9,870 nucleotides of DNA. Source: an uncultured Collinsella sp. (lineage in GTDB: Bacteria > Actinomycetota > Coriobacteriia > Coriobacteriales > Coriobacteriaceae). Below the pieces are notes generated by a model. That model saw nothing but the letters and a program-made list of their open reading frames with translations. It searched no databases and was not told where the DNA came from. The position numbers were made by a program, and so were the translations under genes. Shown piece after piece: positions 1 to 7,398 of this stretch (position 1 is the first letter of the stretch; each line of letters begins with the position of its first letter). The DNA is taken from positions 1 to 9,870 of the forward strand of contig CAUDAE010000072.1 in NCBI GenBank assembly GCA_958447445.1, given 5' to 3'.

Positions 1-174
1 GAAATTAGCGAGGAGACCACCTTTGACGACCTCGATGCCAACTCGCTCGAGCGCCTGCAGCTGGTTACGGCTATCGAGGACGAGTTCAACCTCGAGATCG
101 ATGACGAGACCCTGCTCTCGCTCAACTCTGTCGCCGACGCCGTCGACGCTATCGAAGCTGCCAAGGAGGCCTAA
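1..174 (+). CDS. acpP: Acyl carrier protein, C-terminal part (5' end outside window)
   Basis: Open from base 1 to a TAA at 172-174, giving the last 57 residues of a small acidic protein. It carries the growing acyl chain on a phosphopantetheine arm in type II fatty-acid synthesis in the cytoplasm. The attachment serine is most likely S15 of the fragment (bases 43-45), in DANSLERLQLV, followed by the acidic helix AIEDEFNLEIDDE that is typical of ACP. The usual motif is DSL; here the residue before the serine is Asn, a mild departure. The last codons also contain the Shine-Dalgarno of rnc, so the two genes are likely translationally linked. Placement directly before rnc and smc is the common acpP-rnc-smc order. 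A paralogous ACP of another pathway cannot be excluded, because the N-terminus is missing. Confidence 0.88.
   Translation, partial: EISEETTFDDLDANSLERLQLVTAIEDEFNLEIDDETLLSLNSVADAVDAIEAAKEA
163..169 (+). promoter_or_regulatory. Shine-Dalgarno of rnc inside the acpP end
   Basis: AAGGAGG lies 8 bases before the TTG at 178. It fixes that rare TTG as the rnc start and lies within the last codons of the acyl carrier protein gene. Confidence 0.8.
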
Positions 175-177
175 GTC

Positions 178-903
178 TTGGCTTTATCCGAACGACTTAC
201 GCGCGCCCAGGAAATCTTGGGCCACGAGTTCAACAATAAGGTGCTGCTGCGCGCGGCGCTTACGCATCCCTCGGCAGTCGAGGGCCAGCCGGTTTCTGCC
301 AGCTATGAGCGCCTTGAGTTCTTGGGCGATTCCATTTTGGGCGCTGTGGTCGCACGCTCCCTGTTTGAGTCCTATCCGGAGTTTGACGAGGGCAAGCTCA
401 CGCGCCTGAAGGTGTCGCTTGTCTCGGGCGCTACGCTGTCCGAGGTTTCTCACGAGCTGGGCATTGACGACATCATCATCTTTGGTGCCTCCGAGACCGG
501 TACCGGTGCGCGCGGCCTGCATTCGGCGCTCGAGAACGTCTATGAGTCGCTCGTGGGCGCGCTGTACCTGGATGCCGGCTGGGATGCGGCGGCGGAGTTC
601 ATTCACCGTACGCTTAAGCCGCATTTGGCTTCCGAGCGTGCCGAGCATCCTGCGAACCCCAAGTCGTTTTTGCAGGAGTGCGTGCAAGCCGACGGTCACG
701 AGCCCCCGGCGTATAAGCTCGTTGGCTCCGAGGGCCCGGCGCATGCGCCCACCTTTACCGCCGTGGTGTTGATCGATGGTATTCGTCAGGGTCGCGGCTC
801 CGGCTCCTCAAAGAAGGAAGCCGAGGGAGCCGCCGCGCTCGAAGCGCTCGACCGCATGGGTTACACCACCAACGGCGTGATTCTGAATAAGAAGCACGTG
901 TAA
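178..903 (+). CDS. rnc: Ribonuclease III
   Basis: This 241-residue protein is of normal length for RNase III, the double-strand-specific endonuclease that processes rRNA precursors and structured mRNAs. The catalytic domain (about 1-150) contains the signature ERLEFLGDS at 44-52, supplying E44, E47 and D51. The second metal-binding segment is ENVYESLVGALYLD at 119-132, with E123 as the conserved glutamate; the position normally held by Asp (E. coli D114) is Asn here (N120). A double-stranded-RNA-binding domain follows at about 160-226 (NPKSFLQE through KKEAEGAAALEAL). The TTG start is supported by an ideally placed AAGGAGG. The stop is 10 bases before smc, so it sits in the same operon as acpP, smc, ftsY and ffh. 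Identification is secure; activity with Asn at 120 is not tested here. Confidence 0.96.
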   Translation: MALSERLTRAQEILGHEFNNKVLLRAALTHPSAVEGQPVSASYERLEFLGDSILGAVVARSLFESYPEFDEGKLTRLKVSLVSGATLSEVSHELGIDDIIIFGASETGTGARGLHSALENVYESLVGALYLDAGWDAAAEFIHRTLKPHLASERAEHPANPKSFLQECVQADGHEPPAYKLVGSEGPAHAPTFTAVVLIDGIRQGRGSGSSKKEAEGAAALEALDRMGYTTNGVILNKKHV

Positions 904-913
904 GCGAGGAACC

Positions 914-3900
914 GTGTATCTCAAGTCCCTCACGCTCAAAGGGTTCAAGTCGTTTGCCGACCGCGCCCATATGACGTTTGAGCCGGGCCTGACCGTCATC
1001 GTCGGTCCCAACGGCTCGGGAAAATCGAACATCTCCGACTCCATCCTGTGGGTCCTGGGCGAGCAGAGCGCCAAGCAGTTGCGCGGCCAGGCCATGGAGG
1101 ATGTTATCTTCTCGGGCTCGTCAGCGCGCAAGCCGGTGGGTGTCGCCGAGGTCACACTGGTGCTCGATAACTCGGACCATATGTTGCCCGTCGATTTTGA
1201 CGAGGTCGCTATCACTCGTCGCATGTATCGCTCGGGCGAAAGCGAGTACCTCATCAACTCGAGTCCGTGCCGCCTGATGGACATTCAGGATATCCTGCAC
1301 GATTCGGGCCTGGGCAAGGATACGCATTCCATCATCAGCCAGGGCAAGCTCGACGCCATTTTGCAGAGCCGCCCCGAGGAGCGCCGCGCCCTCATCGAGG
1401 AGGCCGCCGGCATATCCAAGCACAAGCGCCGCAAGGAGCGTGCGCTCAAAAAGATTAAGTCGATGGACGAGCACCTGATGCGTGCCCGCGACATCAATAA
1501 GGAAATCGCCCGTCAGCTGCGACCGCTGGAGCGTCAGGTCGATCGTGCGCGCAAGTACAAAGAGCTGTCCTCGCGCGCGAACGAGCTTACGCAGATGCTG
1601 GCCGTCGACGAGCTGCGTTCGCTGCAGTCGCAGTGGAACGACCTGGAGAGCCGCTCCAAAGAGGGCGCTGCCGAGCTGGAGCTTGCGCAGTACCGCTTGG
1701 GCGAAAAAGAACGCGAGCTCGAGAAGCTTCAGGTTATGCTCGAGGAAAAGGGCCTGTTTGTGGGCGATCTGGGCGAGCAGCGCCGTCATATGCAAGATGT
1801 GGTCGGCCGCATTAACTCCGACATGCGTCTGCTTGAGGAAAAGGGCCACAACATGGTGTCGCGCCTGTCTGACATGCGCGGCCAGATTTCGAGCTCCGAG
1901 CATCAGCGTCGTCGCGTGGTCGAGGAGCTCGAGGACGCGCGTGCGCAGCTTGAGGAAGTGACCGGTGCGCATATGCAGGCCCAGGAGGACGTTGACGCCG
2001 CCGGTCCTGCCGCCGCTGAGCTCCACGAGCGGCGCGTGGCGCTCGACAATCAGATTTCGCAGCTTACGCGTGAGCAGCGCGATGTACAGCGTGTGGCTGA
2101 TAACGCCGCGCTTGAGCTTGCCAAGGTGAAGGACTCGCTGAGCAATGCCGAGGTCGAGGACAACATGTATGCCTCGCGCCTGGAGCAGATCGATGAACAG
2201 CTCGAGGAGGTCACGGCCTCGCTCGAGAGCCGTCGCGACCGCGCCGAGGAGCTTGAGGGCGCTCTTGAGGAGGCGCGCCAGGCCCAGGTCGATGCGCGTG
2301 AGGCAACCGAGGTCGCCCGTGCGGCCCTGAAGGACTTGCGTAATCGTGAAAGTGAGGCACGCAACAAGCTATCCGAGGTGCGTTCGGAGCTTGCCAGCCA
2401 AAAGAAACTCGATGCCCGCATGGCCGACAGCTCGCCGCTCGTGAGCCGTCTGGTGGGTGCGCTGGGCGACGATGTCTCGGGTCGTCTGGGCGACGTGCTC
2501 GAGGCCCCGCGCGAGCTTGAGGGCCTGGTTGAGCAATTGCTCGCCGGCGATATCGATGCCCTGCTGTTCGATAACGCCGCCGCACTTGAACGCGCCGGTC
2601 GCGCTGCCCTGGACCAGAAGAAGGCCTCGGGTGAGGCGCTGCTGGTGGCGCGCGGCGTGAGTGGCTCTGCTGCCGCCGAGGGCGCTGCCGGTACCCGTCT
2701 GGTTGATCGTCTGTCCGTGCGCGCAGGCTACGGACCCGTCGTCGAGGCGTTGCTCGGCGGCTATTACGTCGTGGACGATCTTTCTGCCGCGCTGTCGGCG
2801 CCGGTCGTTGACGGCGTGACTTACGTGACCTCCGATGGCGCCCGCGTCGCCTGCGGCGGCCTGGTGCGTGTGGGCCTCGATGCCGGCGAGGCGTCGGGTG
2901 CTCTGGAGCGTAAGCGTCGCATTCGCGAGCTGGAGGGGCTTGAGCCCGATTTGGCCGCTGTGTTTGAGCATGTGTCGGATCAGGTCATCGAGGCCAATGC
3001 GGCCGTTGAGGAAGCGCGTGCCGCTGAGGGCGATGCCGCCGGTGAGATTGCCCGTCTTGAGGGCGAGCGCCGCTCGCTGCTCTCCGAGATCGGCCGCTTG
3101 GAGCAAAGCGCCAACAATGCCGAGGTCGAGCGCGTGCGCATCTCCAAGCGCCGCGATCAGGCCGCCGAAGCCGTTCGCGCTGCGCGCCCGCGCGTTGACA
3201 AGCTCACCCGTTCGCGTGACGAGGCCCGCGCGCAGGCAAGCAATCTGGGCTTGCAGATTGCCGAGGCCAACGACGAACTCGACCGCGTTCGCCGTGACGA
3301 TTCCGAAGCTGCCGGCAAGCTCGCCGACGCCAAGGTTCGCCTAGCCCCGCCGAGTGAACGCCTGCGTTCGCTGAAGGGCCGCGTGCCCGACCTGGAGCAT
3401 CGTCTTGAGGGCATCGACCGTCGTATCCGCGGAACACGCCAGGCCTCGCGCTCGCTCGAGCTGCTGCGCCTGCGCGTCGATCCCATGCACGAACGCTATT
3501 CTGCCCTGTTGGAACGCGCGTCGGATTGGGTAGCGCGCCTGCGTGACCAGGCCTCTCTGGAGGAGGCGGACTCCGCTTCGCTCAAGAAGACCATCGAGGA
3601 TGCCAAGGCCGAGGTCTCCCGTGCCAAGGAGCGGGTTGATGCCGCCACGGCGACGCAAAACGAGTTCAAGGTCGCGCGTGGCAAGCTCGAGGTGCAGGTC
3701 GAGGCTGCCATCAAGGCCATTACCGCCGATGGCACGACGGTGCTCGAGGAAGCGCTCATGCTTCCGGCGCCCACGGACCGCGATGCCGCCGAGCGCGAAC
3801 TCAACCAGCTTGTGCGCCAGATCAACAACCTGGGTCCCGTTAACCAAGTTGCCATGGAGGAGTACGAGCAGCTCAAGCGCCGCGCCGACTACATCGAGGA

Positions 3901-4450
3901 GCAGCTGGCCGATCTGGAGAGCGCACGCAAGGCGCTCACCAAGATCACGGTGGCCATTGATCGCAAGATGCGCAAGGCGTTCCTGGTGACGTTTGAGAAG
4001 GTCGACGCGAACTTCCGCGAGATCTTCGCTATGCTCTTCCCGGGCGGCCAGGCTCATCTGGAGATGACCGATCCCGAGCATCCTGCCGAGACGGGTATCG
4101 AGGTCGTGGCGCAGCCGCGCGGCAAGCGCATCACCAAGATGATGCTCATGTCGGGCGGCGAGAAGAGCCTGACGGCGCTCGCCCTCCTCTTTGCTGTGTA
4201 TCGCACGCGCACGGTGCCGTTCTATGTGCTGGACGAGGTCGAGGCGGCACTCGATGACGCCAACCTGTCCAAGCTCATCGGCGCGCTCGATGTGTTGCGT
4301 TCCGATACGCAGCTCTTGGTTATCTCGCATCAGCGCCGTACTATGGAGGACGCTGACGTCCTCTATGGCGTCTCGATGCAAGCCGACGGCGTCAGTCGCG
4401 TCGTCTCGCAAAAACTCGATCGCGAAACCGGAAAGGTCGTGAATGCATAA
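914..4450 (+). CDS. smc: Chromosome segregation/condensation ATPase SMC
   Basis: This 1178-residue protein is full length for bacterial SMC, the ATPase that with ScpA and ScpB organises and compacts the nucleoid. The N-terminal head has Walker A GPNGSGKS at 31-38 and the Q-loop glutamine Q143. A long charged coiled coil (about 165-500) leads to the globular hinge at about 505-650, marked by SPLVSRLVGAL and ending near GGLVRVG. A second coiled coil returns to the C-terminal head, with signature SGGEKSLTA at 1080-1088 and Walker B FYVLDE with D1107 and E1108. All motifs needed for ATP-driven head engagement are present. The start is GTG with GAGGA just upstream (906-910), 10 bases after the rnc stop. 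The stop TAA shares one base with the ftsY ATG. No scpA or scpB is in the window. Confidence 0.97.
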   Translation: MYLKSLTLKGFKSFADRAHMTFEPGLTVIVGPNGSGKSNISDSILWVLGEQSAKQLRGQAMEDVIFSGSSARKPVGVAEVTLVLDNSDHMLPVDFDEVAITRRMYRSGESEYLINSSPCRLMDIQDILHDSGLGKDTHSIISQGKLDAILQSRPEERRALIEEAAGISKHKRRKERALKKIKSMDEHLMRARDINKEIARQLRPLERQVDRARKYKELSSRANELTQMLAVDELRSLQSQWNDLESRSKEGAAELELAQYRLGEKERELEKLQVMLEEKGLFVGDLGEQRRHMQDVVGRINSDMRLLEEKGHNMVSRLSDMRGQISSSEHQRRRVVEELEDARAQLEEVTGAHMQAQEDVDAAGPAAAELHERRVALDNQISQLTREQRDVQRVADNAALELAKVKDSLSNAEVEDNMYASRLEQIDEQLEEVTASLESRRDRAEELEGALEEARQAQVDAREATEVARAALKDLRNRESEARNKLSEVRSELASQKKLDARMADSSPLVSRLVGALGDDVSGRLGDVLEAPRELEGLVEQLLAGDIDALLFDNAAALERAGRAALDQKKASGEALLVARGVSGSAAAEGAAGTRLVDRLSVRAGYGPVVEALLGGYYVVDDLSAALSAPVVDGVTYVTSDGARVACGGLVRVGLDAGEASGALERKRRIRELEGLEPDLAAVFEHVSDQVIEANAAVEEARAAEGDAAGEIARLEGERRSLLSEIGRLEQSANNAEVERVRISKRRDQAAEAVRAARPRVDKLTRSRDEARAQASNLGLQIAEANDELDRVRRDDSEAAGKLADAKVRLAPPSERLRSLKGRVPDLEHRLEGIDRRIRGTRQASRSLELLRLRVDPMHERYSALLERASDWVARLRDQASLEEADSASLKKTIEDAKAEVSRAKERVDAATATQNEFKVARGKLEVQVEAAIKAITADGTTVLEEALMLPAPTDRDAAERELNQLVRQINNLGPVNQVAMEEYEQLKRRADYIEEQLADLESARKALTKITVAIDRKMRKAFLVTFEKVDANFREIFAMLFPGGQAHLEMTDPEHPAETGIEVVAQPRGKRITKMMLMSGGEKSLTALALLFAVYRTRTVPFYVLDEVEAALDDANLSKLIGALDVLRSDTQLLVISHQRRTMEDADVLYGVSMQADGVSRVVSQKLDRETGKVVNA

Positions 4451-5367
4451 TGGGATTCTTCGATGCTCTCTCGCGCGGACTTGAGCGCAGCCGCGAGGCC
4501 CTCAACGAGGTCTTCTACTTTGGCGGCGAGGTCGACGAGGATTTTTGGGAGGACCTGGAGGACACCCTCGTAATGGGTGACATGGGCGCCGAGGTCGCCA
4601 TAAAGGTCTCCGATGACCTGCGCGATGCCGCGGCCAAGAAGAACCTCAAGACCGCTCCGCAGCTTCGCCGCGCTCTGGCCGAGCAGCTTGAGCAGCACTT
4701 TGTGCCCATCGAGCGCGATCCGTTCTCCGATACGCCGAGCTGCGTGCTGTTTGTGGGCATCAACGGTGCCGGCAAGACCACGACGGTCGGTAAGATCGCG
4801 AGCGCCATGGCTGCCCGCGGCAAGAACGTGGTGATCGGTTCGGCCGACACCTTCCGCGCCGCCGCCATCGAGCAGCTTGATGTGTGGGGCCAGCGCGCCG
4901 GCGTTCCCGTCATCAAGCGCGATCGCGGCTCCGACCCGGCAAGTGTTTGCTACGACGTGCTCGACGAGGCCGATAGGCGCGGCAGCGACCTGGTGCTCAT
5001 CGATACCGCCGGCCGTCTGCACACGAGCCCCGAGCTCATGCGCGAGCTCGCCAAGGTGGTCAATGTGACCCGTAAGCGCGCCGCCAATATGGCCACCGGT
5101 CCCATGCCGGTCTCGGTCGTGCTTGTGATCGATGCCGCGACGGGCCAAAACGGTCTGAACCAGGCGCTCGAGTTTAACGAGGCGCTTGGTCTGGACGGTA
5201 TTATCATGACAAAGCTCGACGGCACGGCTAAGGGCGGTATCGCCATGGCCGTGGCCGAGAAGCTCAAGCTCCCGATCCTGCGCATCGGCGTGGGCGAGCA
5301 GGTCGATGACCTGCAGGAGTTTAATGCCAAAGATTTCTGCCGCGCCCTGGTGGGCGAGTCCAATTAA
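4450..5367 (+). CDS. ftsY: Signal recognition particle receptor FtsY
   Basis: This 305-residue SRP GTPase docks the SRP-ribosome complex at the membrane and delivers nascent membrane proteins to the translocon. A helical N domain (about 1-85) precedes the G domain, which has P-loop GINGAGKT at 103-110, the insertion-box DTFRAAA beginning near 133, DTAGR at 185-189, TKLDG at 254-258 and GVGEQVDDLQEF near the end. All GTP-binding motifs are intact, in contrast to the neighbouring ffh. The long acidic A domain of E. coli FtsY is absent, and only a short amphipathic N-terminus (MGFFDALSRGLERS) could contact the membrane, as in many Gram-positive bacteria. The ATG overlaps the smc stop (TAATG) and no good Shine-Dalgarno is at proper spacing, so translation is probably coupled to smc. 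Confidence 0.96.
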   Translation: MGFFDALSRGLERSREALNEVFYFGGEVDEDFWEDLEDTLVMGDMGAEVAIKVSDDLRDAAAKKNLKTAPQLRRALAEQLEQHFVPIERDPFSDTPSCVLFVGINGAGKTTTVGKIASAMAARGKNVVIGSADTFRAAAIEQLDVWGQRAGVPVIKRDRGSDPASVCYDVLDEADRRGSDLVLIDTAGRLHTSPELMRELAKVVNVTRKRAANMATGPMPVSVVLVIDAATGQNGLNQALEFNEALGLDGIIMTKLDGTAKGGIAMAVAEKLKLPILRIGVGEQVDDLQEFNAKDFCRALVGESN

Positions 5368-5371
5368 GGAG
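5366..5371 (+). promoter_or_regulatory. Shine-Dalgarno setting the GTG start of ffh
   Basis: AAGGAG overlaps the ftsY stop codon and lies 6 bases before the GTG at 5378, supporting that start. Confidence 0.75.
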
Positions 5372-5377
5372 TGACTA

Positions 5378-6853
5378 GTGTTTGATTCCCTGAGCGATCG
5401 CCTCAACGACACATTTGACCGCCTGCGCGGCAAGGGTAAACTGACCGAGGCCGATATCACCTCGGCCATGCGCGACATTCGCATGGCGCTGCTCGAGGCC
5501 GACGTCAACTTTAAGGTCGTCAAGGAGTTTGTCGCCAAGACCAAGGAGCGCTGCATGACCGCCGAGGTCATGGAGTCGCTGTCGCCGGCGCAAAACGTCG
5601 TCAAGATCGTGCTCGACGAGCTCACCGAGATGCTCGGCTCCACCGAGCGCATGCTCGTCTTTATCAACCGAAAAAAAAACATAATAAAACAAGTAAACCT
5701 GCAGAGCTCTGGTAAGACCACGGCGGCCGTAAAGCTTGCCTACCTGCTCAAGAAGCAGGGCCGCTCGCCGCTGCTCGCCGCTTGCGACGTCTACCGTCCC
5801 GCCGCTGCCGACCAGCTGGCCACGCTCGGCGGAGAGATCGGTGTCCCGGTCTTCCGAGGCGACGGTGCGCACCCGGTCGACATCGCCAAGGGCGCCATTC
5901 AGGAGGCCGTCGACCACCTGCGCGATGTGGTCATCGTCGATACCGCCGGTCGTCTGCAGATCGACGAGCAGATGATGCAGGAGGCCGTGGATATCAAGAA
6001 GGCCGTCAAGCCCGATCAGGTGCTGATGGTCGTCGATGCCATGACCGGCCAGGATATCGTCAACGTTGTCTCGACCTTCGCCGAGCGCACCGACTTTGAC
6101 GGCGTGATCATCTCCAAGCTCGATGGCGACGCTCGTGGCGGCGGCGCGCTTTCCGTGCGCCAGGTGACCGGCAAGCCCATCAAGTTCGTGAGCATGGGCG
6201 AAAAACCCGATTCGCTTGAGCCGTTTTATCCCGATCGTATGGCCAAGCGAATCTTGGGCATGGGCGATGTTGTCGGCATCATCGAGAAGGCCCAGGAGGC
6301 GGCCGACGCCGAGCAGCTCGAGGCTGCCGAGCGTATGCTGCGCGAGGGCTTTACCATGAACGACATGCACGACCAGATGAAGGCTGTCAAGAAGATGGGC
6401 GGCATGAAGGGCATCCTGGGTATGCTCCCCGGCGGCCAGCGCGCGCTCAACCAGATGGGCGGCAATTTGGACGAGGGCATCTTCGACAAGAACGAGGCCA
6501 TCATCATGTCGATGACCAAGGAGGAGCGCCTGCGTCCCTCCATCATCAACGGCCAGCGCCGCGCCCGTATCGCCAAGGGCGCCGGCGTGACTCCCACCGA
6601 GGTCAATAGCCTTATGAAGCAGTGGGGCGAGATGAACAAGATGATGGGCCGCATGCGCTCGATGGCCAATCAGGCACAGGCCGGTGGCAAGAAGGGCAAG
6701 AAGGGTAAGAAGGGCAAAAAGATGCGCATGCCCAATATTCCCGGTCTGGATGCCATGGGCCTGGGCGGCATGGGCGGCCTGGGAATGGGCGGTCCTAAGT
6801 CCGATATGGACCTGCTGCGCCAGATGGAAGCGCAGATGCGCAATAAGAAGTAA
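5378..6853 (+). CDS. ffh: Signal recognition particle GTPase Ffh (SRP54), P-loop altered
   Basis: This 491-residue protein subunit of SRP binds signal sequences and 4.5S/6S RNA and forms a GTPase pair with FtsY. The N domain is about 1-90 and the G domain about 95-295, with CDVYRPAAADQL, DTAGR at 188-192, SKLDG at 246-250 and GEKPDSLEPFYPDR. The Met-rich M domain (about 300-434) contains GMLPGG and the RNA-binding segment INGQRRARIAKGAG. A tail follows with Lys/Gly repeats (436-448) and a Gly/Met-rich stretch to the end. The oddity is at residues 96-110: the family P-loop GLQGSGKT reads NLQSSGKT (107-114), and the hydrophobic strand before it carries K100, K104 and Q105. The coding DNA there turns sharply A-rich without any length change. 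As written, GTP binding should be badly impaired. The start is GTG with a good Shine-Dalgarno. Family identity is certain; the integrity of this stretch is doubtful. Confidence 0.94.
   Translation: MFDSLSDRLNDTFDRLRGKGKLTEADITSAMRDIRMALLEADVNFKVVKEFVAKTKERCMTAEVMESLSPAQNVVKIVLDELTEMLGSTERMLVFINRKKNIIKQVNLQSSGKTTAAVKLAYLLKKQGRSPLLAACDVYRPAAADQLATLGGEIGVPVFRGDGAHPVDIAKGAIQEAVDHLRDVVIVDTAGRLQIDEQMMQEAVDIKKAVKPDQVLMVVDAMTGQDIVNVVSTFAERTDFDGVIISKLDGDARGGGALSVRQVTGKPIKFVSMGEKPDSLEPFYPDRMAKRILGMGDVVGIIEKAQEAADAEQLEAAERMLREGFTMNDMHDQMKAVKKMGGMKGILGMLPGGQRALNQMGGNLDEGIFDKNEAIIMSMTKEERLRPSIINGQRRARIAKGAGVTPTEVNSLMKQWGEMNKMMGRMRSMANQAQAGGKKGKKGKKGKKMRMPNIPGLDAMGLGGMGGLGMGGPKSDMDLLRQMEAQMRNKK
5663..5707 (+). 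other. A-rich substituted patch over the Ffh P-loop
   Basis: The 30 bases at 5669-5698 contain 21 A, 4 C, 3 T and 2 G, including nine consecutive A at 5671-5679. The flanking ffh sequence is GC-rich. Codons rare in the surrounding genes cluster here: AAA three times, ATA twice, and CGA, CAA and GTA once each. The reading frame stays open and the residue spacing matches the family: the Asn at 107 falls exactly where the first P-loop Gly belongs. The difference therefore looks like many base substitutions biased towards A, not an insertion. Normal sequence resumes at the SGKT codons. A local base-calling or assembly-consensus error is the simplest reading; genuine mutation is the alternative. 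Confidence 0.85.
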
Positions 6854-6873
6854 CGACTGGTTGAGTCGTGTAT

Positions 6874-6913
6874 GGCGTAGGCCGCCTGGATGGTACTCCA
6901 GGCGGCCTACGCC
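6874..6913 (+). terminator. Rho-independent terminator after ffh
   Basis: A perfect 17-bp inverted repeat (arms 6874-6890 and 6897-6913) flanks a 6-base loop, TGGTAC, starting 20 bases after the ffh stop. It is followed by GTTTGTT, a modest U-rich tail on the plus strand. No T-tract follows on the opposite strand, so it should mainly end the acpP-to-ffh transcript, though a hairpin this strong may also slow transcripts arriving from the convergent gene at 6970-7734. Confidence 0.85.
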
Positions 6914-6969
6914 GTTTGTTCGCAGGTTGTCGCACGCGCGGAAGCGTGTTGACGTCGAGGTGCTTGCCG

Positions 6970-7398
6970 CTAGTGGCAGCTGCAGCCCTCATGTCCGTCG
7001 TGGTCGTGATGGCCGTGGCAGCCGCAGGACTCGCCATGCTCGTGGATGTGCTCGTGATCATGTCCATGGCAGTCGCAGGTGGCCTCGCCGGTCTGTGCGA
7101 GCGTGCCGGCAATGAGGGCCTCGACGCAGGCATCGCAGCTGCCCTGGGCGCCCGCATAGACCGTGATGCCGGCTTGGGCAAGCGCGTTGATAGCGCCGCC
7201 GCCGATACCGCCGCAAATGAGCGTGTCAACGCCACCGTTGGCAAGCAGGCCCGCCAAGGCGCCGTGGCGGGTGCCACCGGTGCCTACGACCTGCTCGTTG
7301 AGCACCTTGCCATCCTGGATGTCGTAGATCTTGAACTGCTCGCTGCGGCCAAAGTGCATAAAGATGTTGCCGTTGTCGTACGTTGTTGCCACCCTCAT
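6970..7398 (-). CDS. Possible separately translated NifX-like domain (internal start)
   Basis: Within the fusion gene and in the same frame, an ATG at 7398 begins exactly at the first residue of the NifX-like domain. It is preceded by AAAGGAGG (7414-7407) at an 8-base spacing, a stronger site than that of the full-length start. Initiation here would give a 142-residue cofactor-binding protein with the His/Cys tail but no DNA-binding domain. In many bacteria DUF134 and NifX-like domains are separate proteins, so this may be a fusion that kept its old ribosome site, or a deliberate two-product gene. That both products are made is inference. Confidence 0.45.
   Translation of the reverse strand: MRVATTYDNGNIFMHFGRSEQFKIYDIQDGKVLNEQVVGTGGTRHGALAGLLANGGVDTLICGGIGGGAINALAQAGITVYAGAQGSCDACVEALIAGTLAQTGEATCDCHGHDHEHIHEHGESCGCHGHHDHDGHEGCSCH

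Noticed and set aside
3341..4411. Long minus-strand open frames inside smc, ftsY and ffh
   Set aside because: High-GC coding DNA produces such frames; none has a ribosome site or recognisable protein features.
5663..5707. A diversity-generating retroelement target or template explaining the A-rich patch
   Set aside because: No reverse transcriptase or matching template/variable repeat is in the window, and that process changes A to other bases rather than towards A.
5663..5707. Small insertion or mobile-element scar in ffh
   Set aside because: Residue spacing matches the family exactly and there are no target duplications or terminal repeats, so it is substitution and not insertion.
6933..6948. 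Short inverted repeat CACGC/GCGTG downstream of the minus-strand gene as its terminator
   Set aside because: The stem is only 5 bp and has no following T-tract on the minus strand.
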